Shown piece after piece: positions 43,026 through 51,183 of a DNA stretch of 64,000 nucleotides; the first letter of the stretch is position 1, and the number at the start of each line of letters is the position of its first letter. The stretch is from an uncultured Paracoccaceae bacterium (GTDB lineage: Bacteria; Pseudomonadota; Alphaproteobacteria; Rhodobacterales; Rhodobacteraceae), in assembly GCA_938092015.1 (NCBI GenBank), contig CALKOT010000004.1:29556-93555 (forward strand), in the 5' to 3' direction. Both the position numbers and the translations under genes were made by a program. The notes under the pieces are model-generated. The model had not been told where the DNA came from and ran no database searches. It worked only from the letters and a program-made list of their open reading frames with translations.

Positions 43026-44534
43026 ATGATGGAGATTCTCCCCGCCTTTGAAGGTTTTGCAGCTGTGCATGAGGCGGGTGAAAACCAGATCCTCTATACT
43101 GTCCTGCCTGCCGATCTGGAAACGCCAGTTTCGCTGATGATGAAGCTGACTGGCGCCGCCAAGGACAGCTTCTTGCTGGAATCGGTGACGGGCGGTGAAA
43201 TCAAGGGTCGCTATTCCGCACTTGGTATGAAGCCTGATCTGGTCTGGAAATGCGAAGGCCAGAAAGCATCGCTAAATCGTTCGGCGCGTTACGATCCCGA
43301 CGCGTTTGAGCCAGAATCTCTTGCACCGCTGGATAGCCTGCGTGCGTTGATGGACGAAAGCCGGATCGATTTGCCAGAAGGCTTTCCGCCCATTGCAGCA
43401 GGTCTCTTCGGCTTTTTCGGCTACGACATGATCCGTCTGGTCGAAGATTTGCCAAATGTGAACCCTGACCCACTGGGTTTGCCTGACAGTCTGATGATGC
43501 GCCCAACGTTGGTCGCCGTGATGGATGGTGTGAAGGACGAAGTTCGCCTGATTGCCCCCGTCTGGGCCAATGGCGGACTTTCCGCCCGCGCAGCATATGC
43601 GCAAGCGGCTGAGCGTTTGTCTGACGCTGTGGCAATGCTAGACCGACCTGTCATTGAAGACCGTATCTGGAAACAGGAAGATATCGGTGAGCCGATATCC
43701 AACACGTCTGTCGAGGACTACCTGTCGATGGTCGAGAAGGGCCGCGAATACATCGAGGCGGGCGATATCTTTCAGGTCGTATTGTCTCAGCGCTGGAAGA
43801 TGGATTTCCCGCTGCCGCCATTCAGCTTTTATCGCGCGTTGCGCCGGACCAATCCGTCTCCGTACATGTTCTACTTCAATTTCGGCGGTTTCCAGATCGC
43901 CGGGGCCTCACCTGAGGTTCTGGTGAAACTGCTGGATGGCACGGTCACGATCCGGCCTATCGCTGGTACGCGGCCTCGCGGCGCGGATGCGGCAGAGGAT
44001 CAGGCCCAAGAAGATAGCTTGATGGCTGATCCCAAAGAACTGGCTGAGCATCTGATGCTGCTGGATCTGGGGCGAAACGACGTGGGCCGCGTCGCAAAGA
44101 TCGGTTCTGTCCATCCGACGTCCGAGTTCCAGGTGGAGAAGTATTCTCACGTCATGCACATTGTCTCAAACGTCGAAGGCGAGTTGCGTGAAGACGAAGA
44201 CGCGTTGTCAGCGCTTCTGGCAGGCCTGCCAGCGGGAACTGTTTCCGGCGCCCCGAAAATCCGCGCGATGGAGATCATCGACGAGCTTGAGACCGAAAAA
44301 CGTGGGCCCTATGCTGGGGGCGTTGGCCACATTTCAGCTGCTGGCGAGATGGACATGTGCATCGCGCTGCGGACTGCTGTGATCAAGGATGGCTCGCTTT
44401 ACGTGCAAGCTGGCGGCGGCGTCGTCTATGACAGCGACCCGGAATACGAACGCCAAGAGACGATCCATAAATCCCGCGCTGTCATTCGCGCAGCTGAGGA
44501 AGCAGCGCGGTTTGCGCGGCGGTCACAATATTAA
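43026..44534 (+). CDS. trpE: Anthranilate synthase component I
   Basis: Converts chorismate and ammonia to anthranilate, the first step of tryptophan synthesis. The 502-residue protein has the feedback-inhibition N-terminal domain (SFLLESVTGGEIKGRYSALG), then the chorismate-binding domain with EYIEAGDIFQVVLSQRW, the RPIAGTRPRG active-site block, LLDLGRNDVGRVA, and the terminal AGGGVVYDSDPEYERQE. Two adjacent ATG codons (43026 and 43029) are possible. It follows ppiD as in related genomes, but the usual trpG and trpD do not follow; a cupin gene comes next. Confidence 0.94.
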   Translation: MMEILPAFEGFAAVHEAGENQILYTVLPADLETPVSLMMKLTGAAKDSFLLESVTGGEIKGRYSALGMKPDLVWKCEGQKASLNRSARYDPDAFEPESLAPLDSLRALMDESRIDLPEGFPPIAAGLFGFFGYDMIRLVEDLPNVNPDPLGLPDSLMMRPTLVAVMDGVKDEVRLIAPVWANGGLSARAAYAQAAERLSDAVAMLDRPVIEDRIWKQEDIGEPISNTSVEDYLSMVEKGREYIEAGDIFQVVLSQRWKMDFPLPPFSFYRALRRTNPSPYMFYFNFGGFQIAGASPEVLVKLLDGTVTIRPIAGTRPRGADAAEDQAQEDSLMADPKELAEHLMLLDLGRNDVGRVAKIGSVHPTSEFQVEKYSHVMHIVSNVEGELREDEDALSALLAGLPAGTVSGAPKIRAMEIIDELETEKRGPYAGGVGHISAAGEMDMCIALRTAVIKDGSLYVQAGGGVVYDSDPEYERQETIHKSRAVIRAAEEAARFARRSQY

Positions 44535-44617
44535 GCGCCAGCTGATTACAGGTATCTGGCCCTATCGCAGATAACTTGATTGGGGCAGGTTTTGCTAAGC
44601 AAAACAGGAGCCTGATC

Positions 44618-44929
44618 ATGTGTAACAGCACTTCGCCCGGAACGGCGGTTCCCACGGTACAGCTTGATAACGAACGTGTTCGCGTAACTGAGTGGCGGTT
44701 CCCCAAAAAGGGTAGCAACACTGGCTGGCATACGCATGAGTATGATTATGTCGTCGTGCCAATGTTCGACGGTGAATTGGAGATCCATCACCCCGACGGC
44801 TCAAAAACCATCGCACCGCTTACAAAGGGCGTGTCTTACACCCGGCAGGCAGGTGTTGAGCATGATGTGATCAACGCCAACGATTTTGAATGCGCGTTTG
44901 TTGAGGTGGAGCTGCTTGAAGCACCTTAA
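44618..44929 (+). CDS. Small cupin-domain protein
   Basis: A 103-residue cupin. The metal motif is NTGWHTHEYDYVVVPMFDGE (two His plus an acidic residue, with Tyr spacing), followed by SYTRQAGVEHDVINAND as the second motif with His. The ATG at 44618 gives MCNSTSPGTAVPTVQL. The protein is close in shape to beta-alanine/quercetinase-like stand-alone cupins, for which no single function holds. It lies 83 bp after trpE on the same strand and its stop overlaps the Fe-S scaffold gene on the opposite strand by 4 bp. Confidence 0.8.
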   Translation: MCNSTSPGTAVPTVQLDNERVRVTEWRFPKKGSNTGWHTHEYDYVVVPMFDGELEIHHPDGSKTIAPLTKGVSYTRQAGVEHDVINANDFECAFVEVELLEAP

Positions 44930-45378
44930 CCGGTTTTTGCCTCAGCCGCCTGATCAATCGCATCCAGCGTAGCATCCCATGCCAGCAGTATGGACGCATG
45001 TCTGTTTTTATAGTCCCTGGCCGGGCTGAGAACTTCTATCTCTTCGAATGCGCCGGTCGGAGGCTCAGCCCCATCTTTCAGCATGGCCCGCAGGCTTTCC
45101 CGCGCCTCGGCGATCTCTTCGCGCGATTTGCCGACAACTGCGCCGCCGAGAACCGAAGCAGATGCCTGCCCAAGAGCGCAAGCCTTAACATCCTGAGAAA
45201 ATTGCGAGATCTTTCCGTCTTGCATGTCTACGCATGCCGTCACGGTCGATCCGCATAAAGGGGAGCGACGCTTTGCCGATCCGGCGCAGGCCTCAAGCGG
45301 CTTGGTCAACGGAATGTCCGCGGCCAACGCGAGAATGCGCTTGGAATATAGCTGTATCAGATCAGTATCGGCTGGCAT
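44926..45378 (-). CDS. NifU-like Fe-S cluster assembly scaffold protein
   Basis: A 150-residue protein of the NifU-N/IscU-like family used to assemble iron-sulfur clusters. The ligand residues appear as AGSAKRRSPLCGSTV with the first Cys, VKACALGQASASVL with the second Cys, and an overall layout of IscU/SufU without the C-terminal NifU domains. The third canonical Cys near the C-terminus is not evident, so it is a divergent member as seen in alphaproteobacteria. The ATG at 45378 was chosen over an upstream start because the conserved protein begins there. It is divergent from hisI. Confidence 0.78.
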   Translation of the reverse strand: MPADTDLIQLYSKRILALAADIPLTKPLEACAGSAKRRSPLCGSTVTACVDMQDGKISQFSQDVKACALGQASASVLGGAVVGKSREEIAEARESLRAMLKDGAEPPTGAFEEIEVLSPARDYKNRHASILLAWDATLDAIDQAAEAKTG

Positions 45379-45450
45379 GGCGTCTCCTTCCCCTCTAAAT
45401 AGCGTCGTGACCTTCGATAGGGAAGGGCGCCGCGACAGGAGCGTCTTCAC

Positions 45451-45804
45451 ATGGCCGTTTTCGACCCCAAGACCCTGAATTACGACGATATGGGTCTGAT
45501 CCCAGCTATCGCCCAATGCGCCGAGACCGGCGAAGTGCTGATGATGGCGTGGATGAACGCTGAAGCGGTTGCTGAAACCTTGTCTAGTGGATGGGTGACG
45601 TACTGGTCACGGTCACGCCAGCAGTTCTGGAAAAAGGGTGAAACTTCGGGGCACCGCCAGTCGCTGAAAGAGTTTCGATATGACTGCGATCAGGACTGCA
45701 TTCTGATGCAGGTCGAACAAATCGGACCAGCCTGTCACACGGGCGCGCGGAGCTGTTTTTATACGGTCGTCCGGGATGGTGAAGTGATTGATGAAGGCAT
45801 CTGA
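45451..45804 (+). CDS. hisI: Phosphoribosyl-AMP cyclohydrolase
   Basis: Opens the purine ring of phosphoribosyl-AMP in histidine synthesis. The 117-residue single-domain enzyme has [38 protein letters not shown], the metal-binding [16 protein letters not shown] and [13 protein letters not shown]. All three cysteine-containing metal motifs are conserved. It is not fused to HisE. It stands alone on the + strand between the divergent scaffold gene and the convergent gluQ gene. Confidence 0.95.
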   Translation: MAVFDPKTLNYDDMGLIPAIAQCAETGEVLMMAWMNAEAVAETLSSGWVTYWSRSRQQFWKKGETSGHRQSLKEFRYDCDQDCILMQVEQIGPACHTGARSCFYTVVRDGEVIDEGI

Positions 45805-45844
45805 AGCGTTGCGAAGCCCGGCGAATTTCAGATTTGCATAACAA

Positions 45845-46687
45845 TTAACGCGCCTGCAATCCCACCATCAAGCGGATATCATCTGGCGTTGCACCGTCGT
45901 CTCTGAAAACGGAAATCGCCTTGTCATCGGCGCGCTTTGCCAGCCGTCTTCCGGCCTCATCCCGAATCAAACCATGATGGCGGTAGATCGGCGCAGGTAG
46001 GCCTAGCAAGGTTTGTAAAAGTCGATGAACCGGGGTCGCTGAAAACAGGTCCTCGCCGCGTGTCACATGTGTGATTCCCTGCGCTGCATCATCAACCACG
46101 ACCGAGAGGTGATAGCTGGTTGGCGCGTCTTTTCGCGCCAAAACGATGTCGCCTGCGTGTTGGATCAGCCAGTCAGGATCGACTGGGATTTGTCCAGTTT
46201 CCCCATCCGGCCCGTAGCCAATCTCAGCAAAGGATAATCTGCCCGCCATTGCGATGGCTTCCGCCATCTTCAAACGGATTGCTTGCGGTTTGTCAGGATC
46301 AGCGCCAGCGCGGCATGTTCCGGGATAGATCGGACCGTCTGGTCCACCTTCTTGCGGGTCATCCATCGCGCTTAGAATGTCGCGTCGCGTACAGGTGCAG
46401 GGATAGGTCAGGCCCCCTGTCGTCAGCCGATCGAGCGCAGTGGCATAGGCTGCAAGATTGTCGGACTGACGCAAAACAGGCTCCGGCCATGAAAGGCCAA
46501 GCCAACGGAGATCGTCGTAGATCGCAGCTTCGAATTCGGGCCTCGCGCGCGATGCATCGATATCTTCGATGCGGAGAAGGAACTGTCTCCCTGCCGCTTG
46601 GGCTGCGTCCCAGACCGTCAGCGCCGAATAGGCATGACCCAGATGCAGGCGGCCTGTGGGCGAGGGGGCGAAGCGTTCTCTATGCAT
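45845..46687 (-). CDS. gluQ: Glutamyl-Q tRNA(Asp) synthetase
   Basis: Attaches glutamate to queuosine at position 34 of tRNA(Asp). The 280-residue protein is a GluRS catalytic core without an anticodon-binding domain. It shows RFAPSPTGRLHLGHAYSALT (class I HIGH signature), RIEDIDASRARPEFEAAI, YPCTCTRRDIL with zinc-type cysteines, and HVTRGEDLFSATPVHRLLQ; the KMSKS-equivalent loop reads RRLAKRADDKAIS. The ATG at 46687 was chosen; an upstream start is possible but lacks family similarity. It follows the GNAT gene by five bases. Confidence 0.93.
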   Translation of the reverse strand: MHRERFAPSPTGRLHLGHAYSALTVWDAAQAAGRQFLLRIEDIDASRARPEFEAAIYDDLRWLGLSWPEPVLRQSDNLAAYATALDRLTTGGLTYPCTCTRRDILSAMDDPQEGGPDGPIYPGTCRAGADPDKPQAIRLKMAEAIAMAGRLSFAEIGYGPDGETGQIPVDPDWLIQHAGDIVLARKDAPTSYHLSVVVDDAAQGITHVTRGEDLFSATPVHRLLQTLLGLPAPIYRHHGLIRDEAGRRLAKRADDKAISVFRDDGATPDDIRLMVGLQAR

Positions 46688-46692
46688 GTTAA

Positions 46693-47187
46693 TCAGGCTT
46701 GCGCCGCCGTGCGCCGAAATTCCTGACCTTGAACGCCAATGCCCCACGTTGCACCGTCAAATTCCTCGGCCAGGGCAAATCCATACGCATCATAAAGCGC
46801 GCGCGCAGGCTTCAGGCCAGCAAACGTCGTAAGCCATACTTTGCCGCCAGAATGTTGGTCGGTATGATCCATCGCCTGAGACATTAGTTGTCGCCCCAGC
46901 CCTGTTCCCCGGCAGCGGTCTTCGGCGAAGAACCAGCGCAGATGCGCACCGCGATCGCCCGATTCAGGATCGCCAAGATCCAGGGTTAGCGAGGCCGCGA
47001 GGCCTTCTTCGTCTACCGCTAGCAAGACGAGATCTTGGTCCGATTTCCGCAGCGCGAAGGATGCCAAGCCCAACGCAACCTTTGCCTCAAAAGTGGTGCT
47101 AAAATTCCAGTGTTCAGCGTAATACTCGCCATGGAACTTTGCGATGGCGCCAATCGCGCCGGGAAAGAACTCTGTTTCGATCTGCAC
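46693..47187 (-). CDS. GNAT-family N-acetyltransferase
   Basis: A 164-residue acetyltransferase. The acetyl-CoA-binding motif is the RCRGTGLGRQLMSQAM segment in LRWFFAEDRCRGTGLGRQL, with the terminal YDAYGFALAEEFDGATWG. Substrate unknown. The start is a GTG at 47187 (MQIETEFFPG); no better ATG precedes the conserved region. It is cotranscribed with gluQ (5-bp gap) and divergent from alkA. Confidence 0.82.
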   Translation of the reverse strand: MQIETEFFPGAIGAIAKFHGEYYAEHWNFSTTFEAKVALGLASFALRKSDQDLVLLAVDEEGLAASLTLDLGDPESGDRGAHLRWFFAEDRCRGTGLGRQLMSQAMDHTDQHSGGKVWLTTFAGLKPARALYDAYGFALAEEFDGATWGIGVQGQEFRRTAAQA

Positions 47188-47305
47188 GATGTTCAGCCTG
47201 TCATTCCTGTCTGATCTGGGTCGCAGTGACTGTCACTCACCATCTGGGCGAGGGCAAGCAGACTATCTGCTTGACCCACCGGGCGCTTCACCGTCTTCTC
47301 CGCCC

Positions 47306-47932
47306 ATGGAGCGAATTATTGAAACCCGTGAGGACGTAGCTGAAGGCGAGATTTGGCTTGCGGCGAACCACCCTGAGATGGCGCTGGCGTTAGAGGCGAT
47401 TGGCGAAGCGCCGCTGCGTCGCCGGATGGACGGATTTGCCGCCCTGCTTCAGGCCATTGTTGGCCAGCAAGTGTCAGTCGCTGCTGCCGTCGGCATCTGG
47501 AAACGGGTGGAGGAAGCTGGGTTTCACATTGAGGCTAATGTGCTTGAAGCCGATGATGACGCGCTGCGCGCCGTCGGTCTGTCCCGCCCCAAGGTGAAGT
47601 ACGCTAGGGCGATTGCAGAGGCAGGACTGGATTATGAAGCGTTTCGGGCTGCGCCGGCTGAAGACAGCATAGCGCAACTTGTTGAGATCAAGGGCATCGG
47701 ACGCTGGACGGCCGAGATCTATCTGATGTTCGCCGTCGGCAAAGCGGATGTCTTTGCCCCTGGCGATCTGGCGCTACGCGAAGCGGCGCGGGCGCTGTAC
47801 GGGATGGAGGAGCGTCCAACGATCCCGGCCCTTGCCGAACTGTCGCAACAATGGTCCCCGTGGCGGGGCGTTGCGGCGCGCATACTCTTCGCCTACTACC
47901 GTGTCGTCAAAAGCAGAGAGGGCGTTACATGA
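47306..47932 (+). CDS. DNA-3-methyladenine glycosylase (AlkA-like HhH-GPD)
   Basis: Removes alkylated purines from DNA in base excision repair. The 208-residue protein consists of the HhH-GPD domain only: FAALLQAIVGQQVSVAAAVG, then the helix-hairpin-helix EIKGIGRWTAEIYLMFAVG and the catalytic Asp in DVFAPGDLALREAARALY. It ends WRGVAARILFAYYRVV, the family's usual tail. The upstream frame is open but the ATG at 47306 is where similarity starts. Its TGA overlaps the ATG of the esterase gene, and the P450 follows, giving a three-gene unit. Confidence 0.9.
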   Translation: MERIIETREDVAEGEIWLAANHPEMALALEAIGEAPLRRRMDGFAALLQAIVGQQVSVAAAVGIWKRVEEAGFHIEANVLEADDDALRAVGLSRPKVKYARAIAEAGLDYEAFRAAPAEDSIAQLVEIKGIGRWTAEIYLMFAVGKADVFAPGDLALREAARALYGMEERPTIPALAELSQQWSPWRGVAARILFAYYRVVKSREGVT

Positions 47933-48576
47933 GCATTTTGGAAGGTCCGCGCGCGGACGCGGAAAGCGGTACGAAGGACAGTTTGGTCATCCTGCTGCAC
48001 GGCTATGGCGCTGACGGCAACGATCTCTTTGGAATCGCGCAGGCGCTTGCGCCGCACTTGCCGAATACGGCTTTCCGTTCGCCCAATGCGCCTGAGCGCT
48101 GCACGACGAACCCTGCGGGCTATCAGTGGTTCCCGATTTCCTGGCTGGATGGTTCATCAGAGCAGGAAATGGCTGAGGGCGCAGAGCGGGCCAAGAAAAC
48201 CCTTCACGCCTATCTGGACGAAGCGATGGCGGAAGAGGGGATGACCCCTGACCGCACCGTCATCATCGGCTTCTCTCAGGGCACGATGATGTCGCTGGAT
48301 GTGACGATGCGGCGGGATGAAGCCTTTGCCGGGCTGGTTGGCTTCTCTGGCCGCCTGATCGAAAGCGACGCGCCGATGACCTGCAAAACACCGGTGCTGC
48401 TGGTCCATGGCGATCAGGACCCGATGGTGCCGGTCGCCAGCATCCACGAGGCGCGTGAAGCGTTGGAGAAGGCGGATGTGCCAGTCCTTTGGCATATCAG
48501 CGAGGGCGTCGGCCATGGCATAGCGCCGGATGGCTTGGGCCTTGCGCTGAAGTTCATTCAGGACCGGTTAGGCTGA
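47929..48576 (+). CDS. Carboxylesterase/phospholipase-type alpha/beta hydrolase
   Basis: A 215-residue serine hydrolase of the carboxylesterase/acyl-protein-thioesterase group. Visible are LVILLHGYGADGNDLF (oxyanion region), AYQWFPISW-like GYQWFPISWLDGSS, the nucleophile motif IIGFSQGTMMSLD, the acidic residue in LLVHGDQDPMVPVAS and the His in EGVGHGIAPDG. No signal peptide is present, so it is cytoplasmic. The ATG overlaps the alkA stop; the P450 starts one base after its stop. The substrate is unknown. Confidence 0.9.
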   Translation: MSILEGPRADAESGTKDSLVILLHGYGADGNDLFGIAQALAPHLPNTAFRSPNAPERCTTNPAGYQWFPISWLDGSSEQEMAEGAERAKKTLHAYLDEAMAEEGMTPDRTVIIGFSQGTMMSLDVTMRRDEAFAGLVGFSGRLIESDAPMTCKTPVLLVHGDQDPMVPVASIHEAREALEKADVPVLWHISEGVGHGIAPDGLGLALKFIQDRLG

Positions 48577-48577
48577 C

Positions 48578-49753
48578 ATGGGACTGGCGCCGATTGATGA
48601 CGCGATCACCATTCAGGCGCTGACCAGCGATCCTTACCCTTTGTACAAACAGATGCGGGCGGAAACGCCCGTGCTGCGCGTTAAGGCTCTGGGGCGTACG
48701 CTGCTGACCAAAGCGGCGGATACAAAATACGTGAAGGACACGCCGACGATCTTTTCGTCGGATGATCCGAACACGCCGATGAAGCGGGCCTTTCGGGCGC
48801 ACACGCTGATGCGTAAAGACGGCGAGGCGCACCAGGCTGAGCGGATGGCGATGGCGCAGACATTCTCGCCCAAAGTGATCCAGCAGACGTGGCTTCCAGC
48901 CTATCAGAAAATCGCAGAGGAATATGTCGCCCGTCTGCCCAAGGGCGAGGTTGTCGATCTCTTCCCCCTTCTGGCTGCGCCCTACGCCGCGCGGGGCCTT
49001 GCGCTGTTGCTGGGTATCGACGAAGCGAGCGACGAGGAAATGATCCGCTGGTCGCAAACCCTGATAGACGGAGCGGGGAATTTTGGCTGGCTGGACGAAC
49101 CGTTCGCCAAATCTGATCAGGCGAATGATGAGATGGATGCGTTGTTCGCCTCGCTCCACGCCCGCCATCTTGCTGATCCGAATGATAGCGCCTTCTCGGT
49201 GATGCTGAACGCTGTGAAACCCATCGCGGTCAGCCAGATGTATTCCAACATCAAGATTGCCATTGGCGGCGGAATTAATGAGCCGCGGGACGCGCTTTGC
49301 ACCATCCTCTACGGACTGCTGACCAACCCTGATCAGCTGGCTGAGGTTCGCCGGAATGATGACTGGGTGAAGGCGTTCGAAGAAGGCATCCGCTGGGTCG
49401 CGCCCATTCAGGTTTCAAGCCGTCTGGTGATGGAAGATACCGAGTTGCGCGGCTGTGAAATCCCCAAGGGCGACACGGTGATGACCATTCAGGCCTCAGC
49501 TTGCCGGGATGAAGAGATTTACGGCGACGGCGAAGGGTTCAATGTCTACCGCGACCCCGCCCCGCATCAGGCGTTCGGCAATGGTCCGCACTTTTGTCAG
49601 GGCACACATGTCGCCCGGCGCGCCGTCGCCCATATCATGCTTCCGATGCTGTTCGACCGCTTTCCAAAGATGGAGCTGGCGAGCGCTGAAGATGTGGTGT
49701 GGAGCGGCTTTGGCTTTCGCGGCCCGCTGAACCTGCCGGTCAGATTAGTGTGA
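48578..49753 (+). CDS. Cytochrome P450
   Basis: A 391-residue soluble bacterial P450. The heme-thiolate motif is FGNGPHFCQGTHVARR with Cys340. The K-helix ExxR is EEGIRWVAPIQVSSRL, and the I-helix reads AIGGGINEPRD. In the I-helix the usual acid-threonine pair for oxygen activation is changed to Asn-Glu-Pro, which could alter proton delivery. Electron donors (ferredoxin and reductase) are not adjacent. It is preceded by an esterase and alkA and followed at once by a 24-bp palindrome. It may hydroxylate a fatty acid, terpenoid or sterol-like compound; nothing decides which. Confidence 0.92.
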   Translation: MGLAPIDDAITIQALTSDPYPLYKQMRAETPVLRVKALGRTLLTKAADTKYVKDTPTIFSSDDPNTPMKRAFRAHTLMRKDGEAHQAERMAMAQTFSPKVIQQTWLPAYQKIAEEYVARLPKGEVVDLFPLLAAPYAARGLALLLGIDEASDEEMIRWSQTLIDGAGNFGWLDEPFAKSDQANDEMDALFASLHARHLADPNDSAFSVMLNAVKPIAVSQMYSNIKIAIGGGINEPRDALCTILYGLLTNPDQLAEVRRNDDWVKAFEEGIRWVAPIQVSSRLVMEDTELRGCEIPKGDTVMTIQASACRDEEIYGDGEGFNVYRDPAPHQAFGNGPHFCQGTHVARRAVAHIMLPMLFDRFPKMELASAEDVVWSGFGFRGPLNLPVRLV

Positions 49754-49760
49754 AACGCGC

Positions 49761-49784
49761 CATGGTTTCACGCGTGAAACCATG
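49761..49784. promoter_or_regulatory. Perfect 24-bp palindrome
   Basis: The half-site CATGGTTTCACG is followed directly by its exact inverse complement (49761-49784). The element begins seven bases after the P450 stop codon, in a convergent 165-bp gap. An additional TGAAAC half-site overlaps the P450 stop. There is no T tract, so a terminator is less likely than a protein-binding site. Its core matches the element at 7775-7792. Confidence 0.65.
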
Positions 49785-49918
49785 AGTAACGCGCTGATAT
49801 TTAGGTAAATTAAGAAAATGCTAGTCTATGCGTTTCGCACTTCATCGGTTGAACAGCGACCATCACGCTTTGGCCAGCCGGAAAACCCTCTGGGCTCAAC
49901 CAATAGAAAAGACCGCCG

Positions 49919-50677
49919 TTATATCGCCCGCAACAGACGGGCCCGTGCTTTGGGCACACTGCTGATCTCAACACCCGTAAAGACATGTAGTGTGTTCATT
50001 TCGGGGTCGACGACGGCGTGATCACTGACCCAACCGCCCATGGACAGATAGGTGCGCAAAAGCGGCGGCATCCGGCTCAGCGCGTTTTTCATATTGGGGC
50101 GCTTGATTGTCAGACGTTTGGCGTAGGGAAACACTTTTGGCGCCTTAACGCGCGGCAGCCAGCGTTTTGGTGCGATATGGCGGGCCTTCAGCAAAGCAAA
50201 AGCGTCCATATAGCTGTCTGCCTCGGTCCCTTCGAAGCTTGAGCAACCAAAAAGCATCTCAACTTTATGATCATCCACATACTTCGTCATCGCCCCCCAG
50301 GCGACGCGCAGGATATCGGGGTCTTTGATATCGGGATGGATGCAAAATCGCCCCATCTCAACCATCGGGCCGGTAAAGGCGCGAAGGGGATCAAGGTCAT
50401 AAAACTGAGCTGAATAGCATCGGTCGATTTCTGCCCCGGTATTCAGCGGCATCATGCGAAAACAGCACACCAAACGGCCAGTCCAGCGTTCCTCAACAAG
50501 CAGATGATCACAGGTCGGATCAAGGTGATCGGCGTCCAGGCCTTCAGCGCGCGGGCCACTGATCGTGGCGTCACGATGGGCGATAAACGCCTCAAACCGC
50601 AGACTTTGCGCTGCTTTGACATCGTCGTCGGTTGTCGCCAACCGGGCGCGGTAATGTCCTCTTGCGAATTGAGGCAT
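49919..50677 (-). CDS. Ornithine-lipid-type N-acyltransferase (OlsB-like)
   Basis: A 252-residue GNAT-fold acyltransferase that matches the OlsB/hemolysin-like family, which transfers a 3-hydroxyacyl group from ACP to ornithine to make lyso-ornithine lipid. Typical sections are HYRARLATTDDDVKAAQSLR, CDHLLVEERWTGRLVCCFRM, FTGPMVEMGRFCIHPDIKDP, and LLRTYLSMGGWVSDHAVVDP. The partner O-acyltransferase OlsA is not in the window, but in many alphaproteobacteria olsA and olsB are unlinked. The gene is monocistronic and divergent from msrB. Confidence 0.82.
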   Translation of the reverse strand: MPQFARGHYRARLATTDDDVKAAQSLRFEAFIAHRDATISGPRAEGLDADHLDPTCDHLLVEERWTGRLVCCFRMMPLNTGAEIDRCYSAQFYDLDPLRAFTGPMVEMGRFCIHPDIKDPDILRVAWGAMTKYVDDHKVEMLFGCSSFEGTEADSYMDAFALLKARHIAPKRWLPRVKAPKVFPYAKRLTIKRPNMKNALSRMPPLLRTYLSMGGWVSDHAVVDPEMNTLHVFTGVEISSVPKARARLLRAI

Positions 50678-50778
50678 CGCGATCTCTTTTCTTAACCTTA
50701 GCTCGGCTCCATATATATACGAGAATAGGATAGAAAAGTGACGCGTCTGCGAAACAAAAAAGAAAGGTGGTGGGTAAA

Positions 50779-51171
50779 ATGGCGAAAGTTGTAAAAACTG
50801 ATGCGGAATGGCGGGCGCAACTAAGCGATCTTGCCTATAAAGTCGCGCGGAAACACGGGACGGAACGCGCCCATAGCCATGACAATTTCCCCAAAGCGCC
50901 GGGCAGATTTCATTGTGTCTGCTGCGGCGCCGGGCTTTTCGATGCCGAAACCAAGTTCGAAAGCGGCACGGGCTGGCCCAGTTTTTATGCGCCTCTCGAT
51001 GGCGATGCGGTGACAGAAAAAGACGATCGCAGCTTTTTCATGCGCCGGACAGAGGTGTTGTGTTCAACATGCGACGCGCATCTGGGTCACGTATTTCCCG
51101 ATGGGCCAGCGCCCACCGGCCTACGCTATTGCATGAATGGCGTTGCGATGACGTTTGAAGAGGAAAGCTGA
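50779..51171 (+). CDS. msrB: Peptide-methionine (R)-S-oxide reductase
   Basis: Repairs oxidised methionine (R-sulfoxide) in proteins. The 130-residue enzyme has both zinc CxxC pairs ([11 protein letters not shown] and [13 protein letters not shown]), the [11 protein letters not shown] active-site segment, and the catalytic Cys118 in RYCMNGVAM. The ATG at 50779 was chosen; an upstream GTG pair is less likely. No msrA is fused or adjacent. It converges on the methyltransferase gene 12 bp downstream. Confidence 0.95.
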   Translation: MAKVVKTDAEWRAQLSDLAYKVARKHGTERAHSHDNFPKAPGRFHCVCCGAGLFDAETKFESGTGWPSFYAPLDGDAVTEKDDRSFFMRRTEVLCSTCDAHLGHVFPDGPAPTGLRYCMNGVAMTFEEES

Positions 51172-51183
51172 GGCGCAGCTACG

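Noticed and set aside
49761..49784. The 24-bp palindrome as a chromosomal parS site
   Set aside because: parS is TGTTTCACGTGAAACA; this element has an extra CG in the centre and different flanks, and no parA or parB is nearby.
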